Below the pieces are notes generated by a model that was not told where the DNA came from, did not search any database, and worked only from the letters and a program-made list of their open reading frames with translations. 32,971 bases of DNA, from NCBI RefSeq assembly GCF_000220985.1, contig NZ_AFRW01000050.1, positions 1 through 32,971 on the forward strand. Reading direction: 5' to 3'. The DNA comes from Nesterenkonia sp. F. Its GTDB lineage: Bacteria; Actinomycetota; Actinomycetes; Actinomycetales; Micrococcaceae. Shown here one piece after another: positions 25,179-32,971 of this stretch; within the stretch, counting starts at the first letter, position 1, and each line of letters opens with the position of its first letter. The translations under genes and the position numbers were made by a program.

Positions 25179-25184
25179 TACACT
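25179..25184 (+). promoter_or_regulatory. -10 box of argS, leaderless
   Basis: TACACT ends 6 nt before GTG at 25191. The identical spacing is seen before the membrane-protein gene at 17286. No ribosome site is present, so transcription probably starts at the GTG. Confidence 0.6.
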
Positions 25185-25190
25185 GTGCGG

Positions 25191-26846
25191 GTGACCCCTG
25201 AAGAACTCTCCGCCGCAGTGACCGCAGTGCTCGCCGAGGCCGTCGAGGCCGGCGAGCTGTCCGTCGAGATCCCCGAGACCGTCGTGGTCGAGCGACCCAA
25301 GAGCCGCGAGCACGGCGACTGGGCGACCACCGTCGCGCTGCAGCTGGCGAAGCCGGCCGGCATGCCCCCGCGCGACCTCGCCGAGATCCTCGCCGTCCGG
25401 CTGCGCGAGCGCGACGGCATCGCCGCCGTCGACGTCGCCGGCCCCGGCTTCGTCAACATCACCCTCGACGCCGCGACCGCCGGTGAGCTGGCCCGCACCA
25501 TCGTCGAGGCGGGAGAGTCCTTCGGGCAGTCCGCGGCCCTGACCGGCCGCACGGTGAACCTGGAGTACGTCTCGGCCAACCCGACCGGTCCGCTGCACAT
25601 CGGCCACACCCGCTGGGCGGCTCTCGGCGACGCCGTCGCGCGGCTGCTGCGTGCTGCCGGGGCCGAGCTGACCACCGAGTACTACATCAACGACGCCGGC
25701 AATCAGATGAGCGTCTTCGCCGACTCGGTGATCTCGCGGATGCACCGCGAGGACGTCCCGGAGGGCGGCTACCCCGGCGAGTACGTCGTCGAGCTCGCCG
25801 AGGAGGTCGCCGCCGCTCGTCCCGACGTGGTGGAGATGGACCGTGAGCAGGCTCGTCCGATCATCCGCGAGCTGGCCTACGAGGCGCAGCTGGGCCGGAT
25901 CAAGGAGACTCTGCGGCGCTTCGGCGTCCACTTCGACGTCTTCTTCTCCGAGCAGACCCTGCACAGCGAGGGGAAGGTCGCCGCGGCGGTGGAGACGCTG
26001 CGCGCCCAGGGTCACATCGAGGACCGCGACGGCGCGGTGTGGCTGCGCACCACCGACTTCGGCGACGACAAGGACCGCGTGCTGTTCAAGGCCGACGGCG
26101 ACGCCACCTACTTCGCCGCCGACGCCGCCTACTACCTGTCCAAGCGGGAGCGCGGCTTCGACGAGAAGATCTACCTGCTGGGCGCCGACCACCACGGCTA
26201 CGTCGCCCGGCTGAAGGCCATCGCCGCCTGCGCCGGCGACGACCCCGAGCACAACATCGAGGTGCTCATCGGTCAGCTGATGAGCATCAAGGGCGCGAAG
26301 CTCTCCAAGCGCGCCGGCAACATCATCGAGCTCGACGATCTCATCGAGTGGCTCGGCGCCGACGCGCTGCGCTACACCCTGGCGCGCTACCCGGCCGATT
26401 CTCCGATCGACGTCGACCCGGACCTGCTGCGCTCGAAGACCAACGACAACCCGGTCTTCTACGTCCAGTACGCCCATGCGCGCGCCTGCAACGCCGCGGC
26501 CAACGCCGCCGCGGCCGGAGTGGACCGCTCCGGCTTCGACGCCGCGCTGCTGACCCACCAGACCGAGGAGGAGCTGCTCTCCCAGCTGGGTCGCTTCCCC
26601 TCGATCGTCGCCTCGGCCGCCGAGCTCCGCGAGCCCCACCGGGTGGCCCGCCACCTGGAGTCGCTGGCCGCGGCCTACCACGGCTGGTACGCCGCCTGCC
26701 GGATGGCTCCCAGTGTCGGTCACGACGGCGTCGCCGAGCCGGTGACCGACCTGAACCGCACGCGGCTGTGGCTCAACGACGCCACGGCTCAGGTGCTGCG
26801 CAACGGCCTGCACCTGCTCGGCGTCTCGGCCCCGGAGAAGATGTGA
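25191..26846 (+). CDS. argS: Arginyl-tRNA synthetase
   Basis: A 551-residue class I synthetase. The N-terminal Add-1 domain (about 1-110) is followed by the HIGH motif at 136-139 (SANPTGPLHIGHTR) and a KMSKS-equivalent KLSKR at 370-374, and the C-terminal helical anticodon-binding domain has ALRYTLARYPADS and the final SAPEKM. It charges tRNA-Arg with arginine in the cytoplasm. The start GTG at 25191 is chosen over GTG 25185 because of the -10 spacing. It opens the run argS-lysA-hom-thrC-thrB, and its TGA overlaps the lysA ATG. Confidence 0.97.
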   Translation: MTPEELSAAVTAVLAEAVEAGELSVEIPETVVVERPKSREHGDWATTVALQLAKPAGMPPRDLAEILAVRLRERDGIAAVDVAGPGFVNITLDAATAGELARTIVEAGESFGQSAALTGRTVNLEYVSANPTGPLHIGHTRWAALGDAVARLLRAAGAELTTEYYINDAGNQMSVFADSVISRMHREDVPEGGYPGEYVVELAEEVAAARPDVVEMDREQARPIIRELAYEAQLGRIKETLRRFGVHFDVFFSEQTLHSEGKVAAAVETLRAQGHIEDRDGAVWLRTTDFGDDKDRVLFKADGDATYFAADAAYYLSKRERGFDEKIYLLGADHHGYVARLKAIAACAGDDPEHNIEVLIGQLMSIKGAKLSKRAGNIIELDDLIEWLGADALRYTLARYPADSPIDVDPDLLRSKTNDNPVFYVQYAHARACNAAANAAAAGVDRSGFDAALLTHQTEEELLSQLGRFPSIVASAAELREPHRVARHLESLAAAYHGWYAACRMAPSVGHDGVAEPVTDLNRTRLWLNDATAQVLRNGLHLLGVSAPEKM

Positions 26847-28348
26847 TGAGCGAGCACTCCAGCGAGCAGACCGCGCCGCACCCGCTGGCGCCCGGATGGC
26901 TGAGCCCGATCACCGACAGCGCCGGACTCGAGGAGGCCCTGCTTCCCGCCGATGCGCACCGCGACGACGCCGGCCGGCTGACCATCGGCGGCGTCGACGT
27001 CGAGACGCTGGCCGCCGAGCACGGCACCCCGCTGTACGTCCTCAGCGAGGCCGACTTCCGACGCCGTGCCCGCCAGTACCGCGAGTCCTTCGCCGCGGCC
27101 TTCGCCCCGCACGCCGAGGTCGACGTCTTCTACGCCGGCAAGGCCTTCCTGAGCACCCACGCCGCGCGCTGGGCCGCCGAGGAGGGGCTCTGCGTGGACA
27201 CCGCCTCCGGCGGCGAGCTCGCCGTCGCGCTGGCCGCCGGGGTCGATCCGGCGCGCATCGGCCTGCACGGCAACAACAAGTCCGACGCCGAGATCCTCCG
27301 GGCGCTGCGCGTCGGGGTCGGCCGGATCATCGCCGACTCGCTGGAGGAGCTCGAGCGCATCGAGCAGCTCGCCGCCGCCGAGTCCACGGCCGCGCCGGTG
27401 ATGCTCCGGCTGACACCGGGCGTGCACGCCTCGACGCACGAGTACATCGCCACCGCCCATGAGGACCAGAAGTTCGGGCTCTCGCTGACCCCGCCGGCCG
27501 GCGCGCCGGAGGAGGGCGGCTCCCCCGACGGCGCCTCCGACGGCGTCGCCGCGCATCGCGGCTCGCCGGCCTGGGCTGCCGTGGAGCGGGCGCTGGCCTG
27601 CGAGCATGTCGAGCTGCGCGGGCTGCACTGCCACATCGGCTCGCAGATCTTCGAGCCGGAGGGCTTCGAGCTCGCCGCCACCCGGCTGATCGGCCTGCTG
27701 GGCGCGGTGCGCGCGGCCCACGGCGTCGAGCTGGCCGAGCTCGACCTCGGCGGCGGCCACGGCATCGCCTACACCGAGGCCGACGCCCCGCGCCACCCCG
27801 CCCAGATCGCCGAGGCGCTGGCGGCCACCGTGGTCTCGGCCTGCGCGGAGCATGAGCTGTCGGTCCCGCGGATCTCGATCGAGCCCGGCCGCTCCATCGT
27901 CGGCCCCGCGGGAGTGACCCTCTATCGGGTCGGAGTGCAGAAGGACGTCCAGGTCGACCTCGACGACGACTCGACGGCGGTGCGCCGCTACGTCGCCGTC
28001 GACGGCGGGATGAGCGACAACGCCCGCGGCGTGCTCTACGACGCCGACTACTCGGCGATGCTCGCCGGCCGGAAGGTCGTCGGCGAGCATGCGCTGTCTC
28101 GCATAGTGGGCAAACACTGTGAATCCGGTGACATCGTCGTGCGCGACGTATACTTGCCGACGACGACGGCGCGGGACGACCTGCTCGCCGTGCCGGCCAC
28201 CGGTGCCTACTGCCACTCGCTGTCGAGCAACTACAACCTGTTGACCCGCCCCGCCGTGGTCTCCGTCGCCGACGGCCGTTCGCAGGTGCTGATCCGCCGC
28301 GAGACGGAGGAGCAGATGCTCGGCCGGGACACCGGGTACTCGTCGTGA
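26846..28348 (+). CDS. lysA: Diaminopimelate decarboxylase
   Basis: A 500-residue fold-type III PLP enzyme making lysine from meso-diaminopimelate, the last step of the pathway. The PLP lysine is K99 (FYAGKAFLS). Other motifs are the HIGSQIF block, EPGRSIVGPAG, and YCHSLSSNYN near the C-terminus. About 30 residues of Ala/Gly/Asp-rich insert (about 215-240) lengthen the protein over the usual 420-460, together with an N-terminal extension of about 40 residues, as commonly seen in Micrococcales. GGAGAAG in the argS end serves as ribosome site, and translation is probably coupled. Confidence 0.96.
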   Translation: MSEHSSEQTAPHPLAPGWLSPITDSAGLEEALLPADAHRDDAGRLTIGGVDVETLAAEHGTPLYVLSEADFRRRARQYRESFAAAFAPHAEVDVFYAGKAFLSTHAARWAAEEGLCVDTASGGELAVALAAGVDPARIGLHGNNKSDAEILRALRVGVGRIIADSLEELERIEQLAAAESTAAPVMLRLTPGVHASTHEYIATAHEDQKFGLSLTPPAGAPEEGGSPDGASDGVAAHRGSPAWAAVERALACEHVELRGLHCHIGSQIFEPEGFELAATRLIGLLGAVRAAHGVELAELDLGGGHGIAYTEADAPRHPAQIAEALAATVVSACAEHELSVPRISIEPGRSIVGPAGVTLYRVGVQKDVQVDLDDDSTAVRRYVAVDGGMSDNARGVLYDADYSAMLAGRKVVGEHALSRIVGKHCESGDIVVRDVYLPTTTARDDLLAVPATGAYCHSLSSNYNLLTRPAVVSVADGRSQVLIRRETEEQMLGRDTGYSS

Positions 28349-28396
28349 TCCGTCGTCGGATCCGAACCAGCGTCCGACTCTGACCTGACCGTCCTC

Positions 28397-28419
28397 GGGC
28401 CGCACCGTCGATGCGGTCC
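28397..28419 (+). other. Hairpin in the lysA-hom spacer
   Basis: GGGCCGCA pairs with TGCGGTCC (one G-T pair) around a 7-nt loop, about 25 nt before the hom start codon. There is no T-run. A weak attenuator or mRNA-end structure is possible. Confidence 0.3.
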
Positions 28420-28443
28420 GACGCACCGAAGATTGAGGTGACC

Positions 28444-29778
28444 ATGGCCAGCACAGCTGCCCCGCTCACGATCGGCCTGCTGGGGGCGGGCTCCGTCGGC
28501 TCCCAGGTGGCGCGGACCCTGGTGGAGGAGCGTGAGCTGATCAGCTCGCGCGTCGGCGCTCCGGTGAGGTTGGCCGGCGTCGCCGTCCGCGACGTCGAGG
28601 CCCCGCGCGACTGGCGCATCCCCGGCGAGCTGCTGACCACCGATGCTGAGGCGCTGGTCGACCAGGTCGACGTCGTCGTCGAGCTGCTCGGCGGGCTGGA
28701 GCCTGCCGGTTCGCTGATCGAGCGCGCGCTGCGCCGCGGCGCCGGCGTGGTCACCGGCAACAAGGCGCTGCTGGCCACCCGCGGCGCCGAGCTGGCCGCG
28801 ATCGCCGCCGAGGCCGACGTGCCGCTGCACTACGAGGCCGCCGTCGGCGGGGCGATCCCGATCCTGCGGCCGATCCAGGAATCGCTCTCCGGCGACCGCA
28901 TCACCAAGGTGATGGGCATCGTCAACGGCACGACCAACTACATCCTCGACCAGATGGACACCACCGGTGCGGCCTTCGACGACGCGCTGAACGAGGCCCA
29001 GCGGCTGGGCTACGCCGAGGCTGATCCGACCGCCGACGTCGAGGGCCACGACGCCGCGGCGAAGGCCGCCATCCTGGGCACGCTGGGCTTCCACGCGCCG
29101 TTCACCATCGACGACGTGCACTGCGAGGGCATCACCCAGGTGACCTCCTCAGACATCGAGGCCGCGGCGGCGTCGGGATACGTGATCAAGCTGCTGGCCA
29201 TCGCCGAGCGTTTCGACGGCGAGGGAGCGGTGCTGCGCGTGCACCCGACCCTGCTGCCGCGCACCCACCCGCTGGCCAGTGTCCGCGGCGCGTTCAACGC
29301 GGTCTTCGTCGTCGCCGAGAACGCGGGCGAGCTGATGTTCTACGGGCAGGGCGCCGGCGGACTGCCGACGTCCTCGGCGGTGCTGGGCGACCTGGTCTCG
29401 GCGGCGCGCAGCGTGCGCACCACCGGCGCTCCGGCCGAACTGTCGGCCACCGACACCACGATGACCGCCCTGCCGATCACCAAGGCGACCACGCGCTACT
29501 ACGTCGACCTGGAGGTCGCCGACCGCGAAGGCGTGATCGCCGAGATCGCCCGCGTCTTCGCCGACCATCACGTCTCCATCGAGGCGATGCGTCAGCCCGG
29601 CAGCGTCTCCGCCGACGGCGAGGTGGACACCGAGCAGGACAGCGGAGCGATCGTGCAGATCGTCACCCATCAGGCCCGCGAGCAGTCGCTGGCCGACACG
29701 GTGGAGACGCTGAAGCAGAAGGAAGTCGTCCGCGCGGTCAGCTCGGTGCTGCGCGTGGAGATCGACCAGCAGTCCTGA
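28444..29778 (+). CDS. hom: Homoserine dehydrogenase
   Basis: A 444-residue enzyme. The N-terminal NAD(P) domain starts TIGLLGAGSVGSQV, the catalytic domain carries TGNKALLA, GIVNGTTNYIL and EADPTADVEGHDAAAKAAIL, and a C-terminal ACT domain (about 355-435, VDLEVADREGVIAEIARVFADHHVSIEAM) suggests allosteric inhibition by threonine. It reduces aspartate semialdehyde to homoserine. The ATG at 28444 follows GAGGTG. The thrC gene lies 99 bp downstream with repeats between. Confidence 0.96.
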   Translation: MASTAAPLTIGLLGAGSVGSQVARTLVEERELISSRVGAPVRLAGVAVRDVEAPRDWRIPGELLTTDAEALVDQVDVVVELLGGLEPAGSLIERALRRGAGVVTGNKALLATRGAELAAIAAEADVPLHYEAAVGGAIPILRPIQESLSGDRITKVMGIVNGTTNYILDQMDTTGAAFDDALNEAQRLGYAEADPTADVEGHDAAAKAAILGTLGFHAPFTIDDVHCEGITQVTSSDIEAAAASGYVIKLLAIAERFDGEGAVLRVHPTLLPRTHPLASVRGAFNAVFVVAENAGELMFYGQGAGGLPTSSAVLGDLVSAARSVRTTGAPAELSATDTTMTALPITKATTRYYVDLEVADREGVIAEIARVFADHHVSIEAMRQPGSVSADGEVDTEQDSGAIVQIVTHQAREQSLADTVETLKQKEVVRAVSSVLRVEIDQQS

Positions 29779-29792
29779 GCCCGCGGGTCCGG

Positions 29793-29862
29793 CCCCGACC
29801 GCCCCCGACCGGCGCTGACCGGCCCGACTCGCATCGGACAGACCCCGACCGCCCCCGACCGG
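29793..29862. repeat. Duplicated 20-bp direct repeat between hom and thrC
   Basis: CCCCGACCGCCCCCGACCGG occurs at 29793-29812 and exactly again at 29843-29862, a 50-bp period. Each copy contains two near-identical CCCCGACCG units, and a partial one (CTGACCGGCCCGAC) lies between. The second copy runs straight into the thrC ribosome site GGAGGAGAG. This looks like local duplication in the spacer. Confidence 0.9.
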
Positions 29863-29877
29863 AGGAGAGCACCAGCC

Positions 29878-30987
29878 GTGGCGCACCAGTGGCGCGGAGT
29901 GATCCGCGAATACGCCGACCGACTGCCCGTCGGTCCCGACGACCGGATCATCACGCTGGGGGAGGGCGGCACCCCGCTGGTGCCCGCCCCGGCGCTGTCC
30001 GAGCTGATCGACGGCGACGTCCGGCTCAAGGTCGAGGGGATGAATCCCACCGGGTCCTTCAAGGACCGAGGGATGACGATGGCGATGACTGCCGCAGTGG
30101 CCGACGGCGCACGCGCGGTGGTCTGCGCCTCGACGGGCAACACCTCGGCCTCGGCGGCGGCCTACGCCGCCCGCGCCGGTCTGACCTGCGCCGTGCTGGT
30201 GCCCCGCGGCAACATCGCGATGGGCAAGCTCAGCCAGGCCATCGCCCACGGCGCGGAGATCATCCAGGTCGACGGCAACTTCGACGGCTGCCTCGACGTC
30301 GCCCGCAAGCTCGCCGAGGCCTACCCGGTCTTCCTGGTCAACTCGGTCAACCCCTCCCGCATCGAGGGGCAGAAGACCGGGGCCTTCGAAGTCGTCGACG
30401 CCCTCGGCGACGCGCCGGACTATCATCTGCTGCCGGTCGGCAACGCCGGCAACATCACCGCCTGCTGGCGCGGCTACCAGGAGTACGCCCGACCCTGGCG
30501 TCCCGAGGGCGCCGGCGACGATGTCGAGCCCCTGGCCCCGCCGGCCGGCCGGACCCCGATCCTGTGGGGGTTCCAGGCGGCCGGCTCGGCGCCTATCGTG
30601 GCCGGCCACCCGATCGACGAGCCGGACACCGTCGCCACGGCGATCCGCATCGGCAACCCAGCCTCCTGGGAGCAGGCCGAAGCCGCCCGCGACGACTCCG
30701 GCGGGCTCATCGAGGCCGTGACCGACGAGGAGATCCTGGCCGCCCACCGCTGGCTCTCAGCGCGGGAGAGCGTCTTCGTCGAGCCCGCCTCGGCCGCCGG
30801 CGTGGCCGGTCTGCTGAAGAAGCACGCCGCCGGGGAGATCCCGGCCGGCAGCACGGTGGTCATCACGGTGACCGGGCACGGTCTGAAGGATCCGGACTGG
30901 GCGGTGAAGAACGCCGCGGAGGCGGGGGCCGAGCCCACCGAGCTGCCGCAGGACGTCGAGACCATCGCCCGGCACCTGGGGCTGTGA
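29878..30987 (+). CDS. thrC: Threonine synthase
   Basis: A 369-residue fold-type II PLP enzyme. K62 in GSFKDRGMT is the PLP lysine, [18 protein letters not shown] and VGNAGNITA are cofactor-binding loops, and the length fits the short actinobacterial ThrC class. It converts O-phosphohomoserine to threonine. The start is GTG at 29878, with GGAGGAGAG just upstream. The ORF is adjacent to thrB, which supplies its substrate; the stop lies 11 bp before the preferred thrB start. Confidence 0.96.
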   Translation: MAHQWRGVIREYADRLPVGPDDRIITLGEGGTPLVPAPALSELIDGDVRLKVEGMNPTGSFKDRGMTMAMTAAVADGARAVVCASTGNTSASAAAYAARAGLTCAVLVPRGNIAMGKLSQAIAHGAEIIQVDGNFDGCLDVARKLAEAYPVFLVNSVNPSRIEGQKTGAFEVVDALGDAPDYHLLPVGNAGNITACWRGYQEYARPWRPEGAGDDVEPLAPPAGRTPILWGFQAAGSAPIVAGHPIDEPDTVATAIRIGNPASWEQAEAARDDSGGLIEAVTDEEILAAHRWLSARESVFVEPASAAGVAGLLKKHAAGEIPAGSTVVITVTGHGLKDPDWAVKNAAEAGAEPTELPQDVETIARHLGL

Positions 30988-30998
30988 CGGGGACGCCG

Positions 30999-32066
30999 GT
31001 GAGCACCGCATCCAGCCGCGCCGCCTCCTCGCCCGAGCCGGTCTCCGTCGTCGACTCCGCGCCCGACCTGGTCGAGACGCTGGACGCCCCGCGCTCCGTC
31101 CGACTGCGCGTGCCGGCGACCTCGGCGAATCTGGGGCCCGGCTATGACTGCATGGGGCTGGCGCTTGGGCTGCACGACGAGATCGACGTCGAGGCCGCAC
31201 CCCGCGCCGCAGAGGCCGCCGCCGCAGTCCGCGTCGACGTCGACGGCGAGGGCGCCGGGGCGCTGCCCGCCGACGCCTCGCATCTGGTGGTCTCGCTGAT
31301 CGAACGCATCCTCGTCGCCCGCGGCCGGCGACTGCCGGACCTGACGGTGCGGGCCAGGAACCGGATCCCGCACAGCCGGGGGCTGGGCTCCTCGGCCGCG
31401 GCGATCGCCTCGGCGGTGGTCGTCGCCGACCAGCTGCTGCCCGACGGCCTGGACGCGGACGAGCAGCTGCAGATCGGCGCGCGCATCGAAGGGCATCCCG
31501 ACAACTACGCTCCGGCGCTGCGCGGCGGGCTGGCCGTCTCCTGGCGCGAGGGGGAGACTTTCCGCACGGCGCGCCTGAGGCCGCATCCGCGGCTGCGCAC
31601 CGTGCTCGCCGTGCCGACGGCGGAACAGTCCACGACCGCCGCGCGCGGGGTGCTGCCCGAGCAGATCCCGCATGCCGAGGCCGCCGACAACTCGGCCCGC
31701 TCGGCGCTGCTGGTCCATGCGTTGACCGCCGAGCCGGAGCTGCTGCTCCCGGCGACCGAGGATCGACTGCACCAGCAGCAGCGGCGCGGCGCCTTCCCGG
31801 CCTCGATGGATCTGGTGGACCGGCTCCGCGAGGCGGGCCACGCCGCGGTGATCTCCGGGGCGGGGCCGTCGGTGCTGATCCTCGCCGACGGTGACGAGGC
31901 CGCCGAGGCCGCCCGTCGCCGCATCGGTGAGGCGGTCGACGTCGTCGACCCTGCCGCGGCCGGCGTCGAGGAAGGCCGACGGCACGAGGCCGGCCCCGAC
32001 ACGTGGCGCTCGCTGATCCCGCCGATCAGTGACGTGGGTGCTACAGTGGAGGCACACCGGCGATGA
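30999..32066 (+). CDS. thrB: Homoserine kinase
   Basis: A 355-residue GHMP kinase. VRLRVPATSANLGPGYDCMGLAL is the N-terminal GHMP signature, the ATP-binding loop is HSRGLGSSAAAIAS (about residues 124-137), and a C-terminal ISGAGPSVLIL is the third motif. It phosphorylates homoserine for ThrC. The preferred start is GTG at 30999, with GGGGA 5 nt upstream. An alternative GTG at 30984 overlaps the thrC stop. An unusually long N-terminal segment of about 30 residues (Ser/Ala/Pro-rich) precedes the kinase fold, and a further tail extends past it. Its last codons contain the candidate rho -10. Confidence 0.93.
   Translation: MSTASSRAASSPEPVSVVDSAPDLVETLDAPRSVRLRVPATSANLGPGYDCMGLALGLHDEIDVEAAPRAAEAAAAVRVDVDGEGAGALPADASHLVVSLIERILVARGRRLPDLTVRARNRIPHSRGLGSSAAAIASAVVVADQLLPDGLDADEQLQIGARIEGHPDNYAPALRGGLAVSWREGETFRTARLRPHPRLRTVLAVPTAEQSTTAARGVLPEQIPHAEAADNSARSALLVHALTAEPELLLPATEDRLHQQQRRGAFPASMDLVDRLREAGHAAVISGAGPSVLILADGDEAAEAARRRIGEAVDVVDPAAAGVEEGRRHEAGPDTWRSLIPPISDVGATVEAHRR
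32042..32047 (+). promoter_or_regulatory. Candidate rho promoter (-10 TACAGT)
   Basis: TACAGT with an upstream TGC (extended -10 style) lies at the end of thrB. If used, the rho mRNA would carry a leader of about 405 nt. No convincing -35 was found. Confidence 0.45.
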
Positions 32067-32459
32067 TCACGCCGAGTCCGGAATCGTCGCCCCTCGCGGG
32101 TGCGGCGCCCCGGTCCCGGCGGCATCCACACGGCACAGTACGACGCCGTGCGAACGATCACCGATGTTCCCGCGCGAGTCGCGCACCCTCTGCCGCACAG
32201 CGGCGTCGCACGCCCTGCCTCATCGGTAGGACCTGCCTCTCTGCGTCCGGCGTGCCCCTCACAGGACGTGCCCTGTGCACCGGCGAGACGTGCCCGACCC
32301 GATCGACGTGCGAAGACCATCGGAGCGCTGGAATCACTGATAAGCCGACGGCCATCTGACGAGCCGTTGAAGACACGCTGCAGGGAGTCGACGTCGCGCC
32401 GCGTGCGATGAGCGGAGGCACCGCGATCACCCTGCCCGACGAGGGGGAAGGAATCCTTC
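32067..32459 (+). other. Long leader region upstream of rho
   Basis: About 390 bp between thrB and rho with no convincing gene. Its sense strand is C-rich relative to G over much of 32170-32300, and CGTGCCC occurs three times in 45 bp (32251-32257, 32267-32273, 32289-32295). C-rich, weakly structured RNA is what Rho itself binds, and rho genes are known to be autoregulated by attenuation in their leaders in several bacteria. This reading is inference. The rho ribosome site GAAGGA is at its end. Confidence 0.5.
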
Positions 32460-32971
32460 GTGACAGACACCACCGCTGAGACCACCGAGGCTCAGGGCAC
32501 CGGAGCGCCCGCCGCGGGCGCCGAGAATTCCGCCGATGCGAAGAACGCGGGCCTGGCCGGGCTGAAGATGGCCCAGCTGCAGGCTCTGGCCTCGCAGCTC
32601 GGCATCACCGGCGGCTCGCGGATGCGCAAGCAGCAGCTGGTCGACGCCATCTCCTCGCACCAGCGCGGCGGCGCCGTCGCCGAGCGCCAGGAGAAGGCCA
32701 AGGAGGCCGAGAAACAGCAGGCCCAGAAGCAGGAGGCCCAGAAGCAGGCCGACACCTCGGGCGACGCGCCCCAGGACGGCCAGAACTCCGAGGGCTCCGA
32801 CCGGCAGAAGTCCCGTCGCGGCGGCAAGGGCCGAGGCCAGGACAAGAACCAGGACCAGGGCGGCCAGGAGCAGCCCGCGGATCAGGGCGGCCAGCAGGAC
32901 GGCGGCGGGGGCGGCCAGCAGGGTTCCCGCGGCGGCCGTGAGGCCAAGGGCCAGCAGCAGAAGGGCCAGAA
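32460..32971 (+). CDS. rho: Transcription termination factor Rho (partial, C-terminus off the right edge)
   Basis: 170 codons are visible from GTG at 32460, with GAAGGA 7 nt upstream. After a short acidic start, LAGLKMAQLQALASQLGITGGSRMRKQQLVDAI (about residues 27-60) is the Rho N-terminal helix-extended-helix domain. It is followed by a very long low-complexity region rich in Gln, Gly, Lys, Arg, Glu and Asp (from about residue 65 to the edge). Such RG/Q-rich inserts are characteristic of actinobacterial Rho, as in Micrococcus luteus, and extend RNA binding. The RNA-binding cold-shock-like domain and ATPase lie beyond the window. The position after thrB is typical for the order in this group. 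Confidence 0.93.
   Translation, partial: MTDTTAETTEAQGTGAPAAGAENSADAKNAGLAGLKMAQLQALASQLGITGGSRMRKQQLVDAISSHQRGGAVAERQEKAKEAEKQQAQKQEAQKQADTSGDAPQDGQNSEGSDRQKSRRGGKGRGQDKNQDQGGQEQPADQGGQQDGGGGGQQGSRGGREAKGQQQKGQ

Noticed and set aside
24372..26813. 813-residue minus-strand frame
   Set aside because: Only its last 214 codons are a real gene (start 25016); the rest is antisense to argS.
32448..32460. Palindrome GAAGGA-A-TCCTTC over the rho ribosome site as an RNA switch
   Set aside because: A one-base loop cannot form a full hairpin, and the reduced 4-bp stem with a 5-base loop is too weak to claim control of translation.
1..32971. CRISPR arrays, insertion sequences or phage genes
   Set aside because: No spaced direct repeats of CRISPR form, no transposase or terminal inverted repeats, and no structural phage proteins were seen.

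Overview
The window is high-GC DNA (about 70% by eye) from an actinobacterium, most likely in the Micrococcales (Micrococcaceae-like, for example Nesterenkonia, Kocuria or Arthrobacter relatives). The evidence is a mycothiol-dependent formaldehyde dehydrogenase, several -10 boxes 6-7 nt upstream of start codons (leaderless genes), an actinobacterial LexA box, the order argS-lysA-hom-thrC-thrB-rho, and a Rho with a long Gln/Gly-rich N-terminal insert. The genus is inference only.

Positions 1-17,212 form a self-contained glycine betaine catabolism island in two divergent arms. The leftward arm is dmgO (dimethylglycine oxidase), mscR (S-(hydroxymethyl)mycothiol dehydrogenase), a metallo-beta-lactamase-fold hydrolase cut by the left edge and, behind its own start region, an IclR-type regulator. 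The rightward arm is a tight run of ten genes: Rieske ferredoxin, FAD ferredoxin reductase, GbcA-like Rieske oxygenase, sdaA, glyA, soxB, soxD, soxA, soxG, purU. Together they can take glycine betaine to dimethylglycine plus formaldehyde, then sarcosine, glycine, serine and pyruvate. Methyl groups are captured as methylene-tetrahydrofolate or oxidised through mycothiol, and surplus formyl-THF is emptied by PurU. A sequence of the form TTGCnCTATAnnnAACA occurs both in the iclR/ferredoxin divergent promoter and in the dmgO promoter, suggesting one regulator controls both arms.

Positions 17,213-25,020 are mixed accessory content: a small membrane protein, a radical SAM protein with a near-perfect SOS box, a MhuD-like haem-degrading monooxygenase candidate, tRNA-Arg(CCG) with a strong terminator, about 700 bp without a recognisable gene, an unrecognised 179-residue protein behind a promoter and palindrome, a remnant of an M20 peptidase gene, a secreted GH43 arabinanase-like enzyme, and an ArsR / tandem AHSA1 / NAD(P)-binding oxidoreductase group.

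Positions 25,191-32,971 are conserved housekeeping genes: arginyl-tRNA synthetase, the lysine and threonine branch of aspartate-family synthesis (lysA, hom, thrC, thrB), and the start of rho behind a roughly 390 bp C-rich leader. The right edge cuts rho inside its low-complexity insert.
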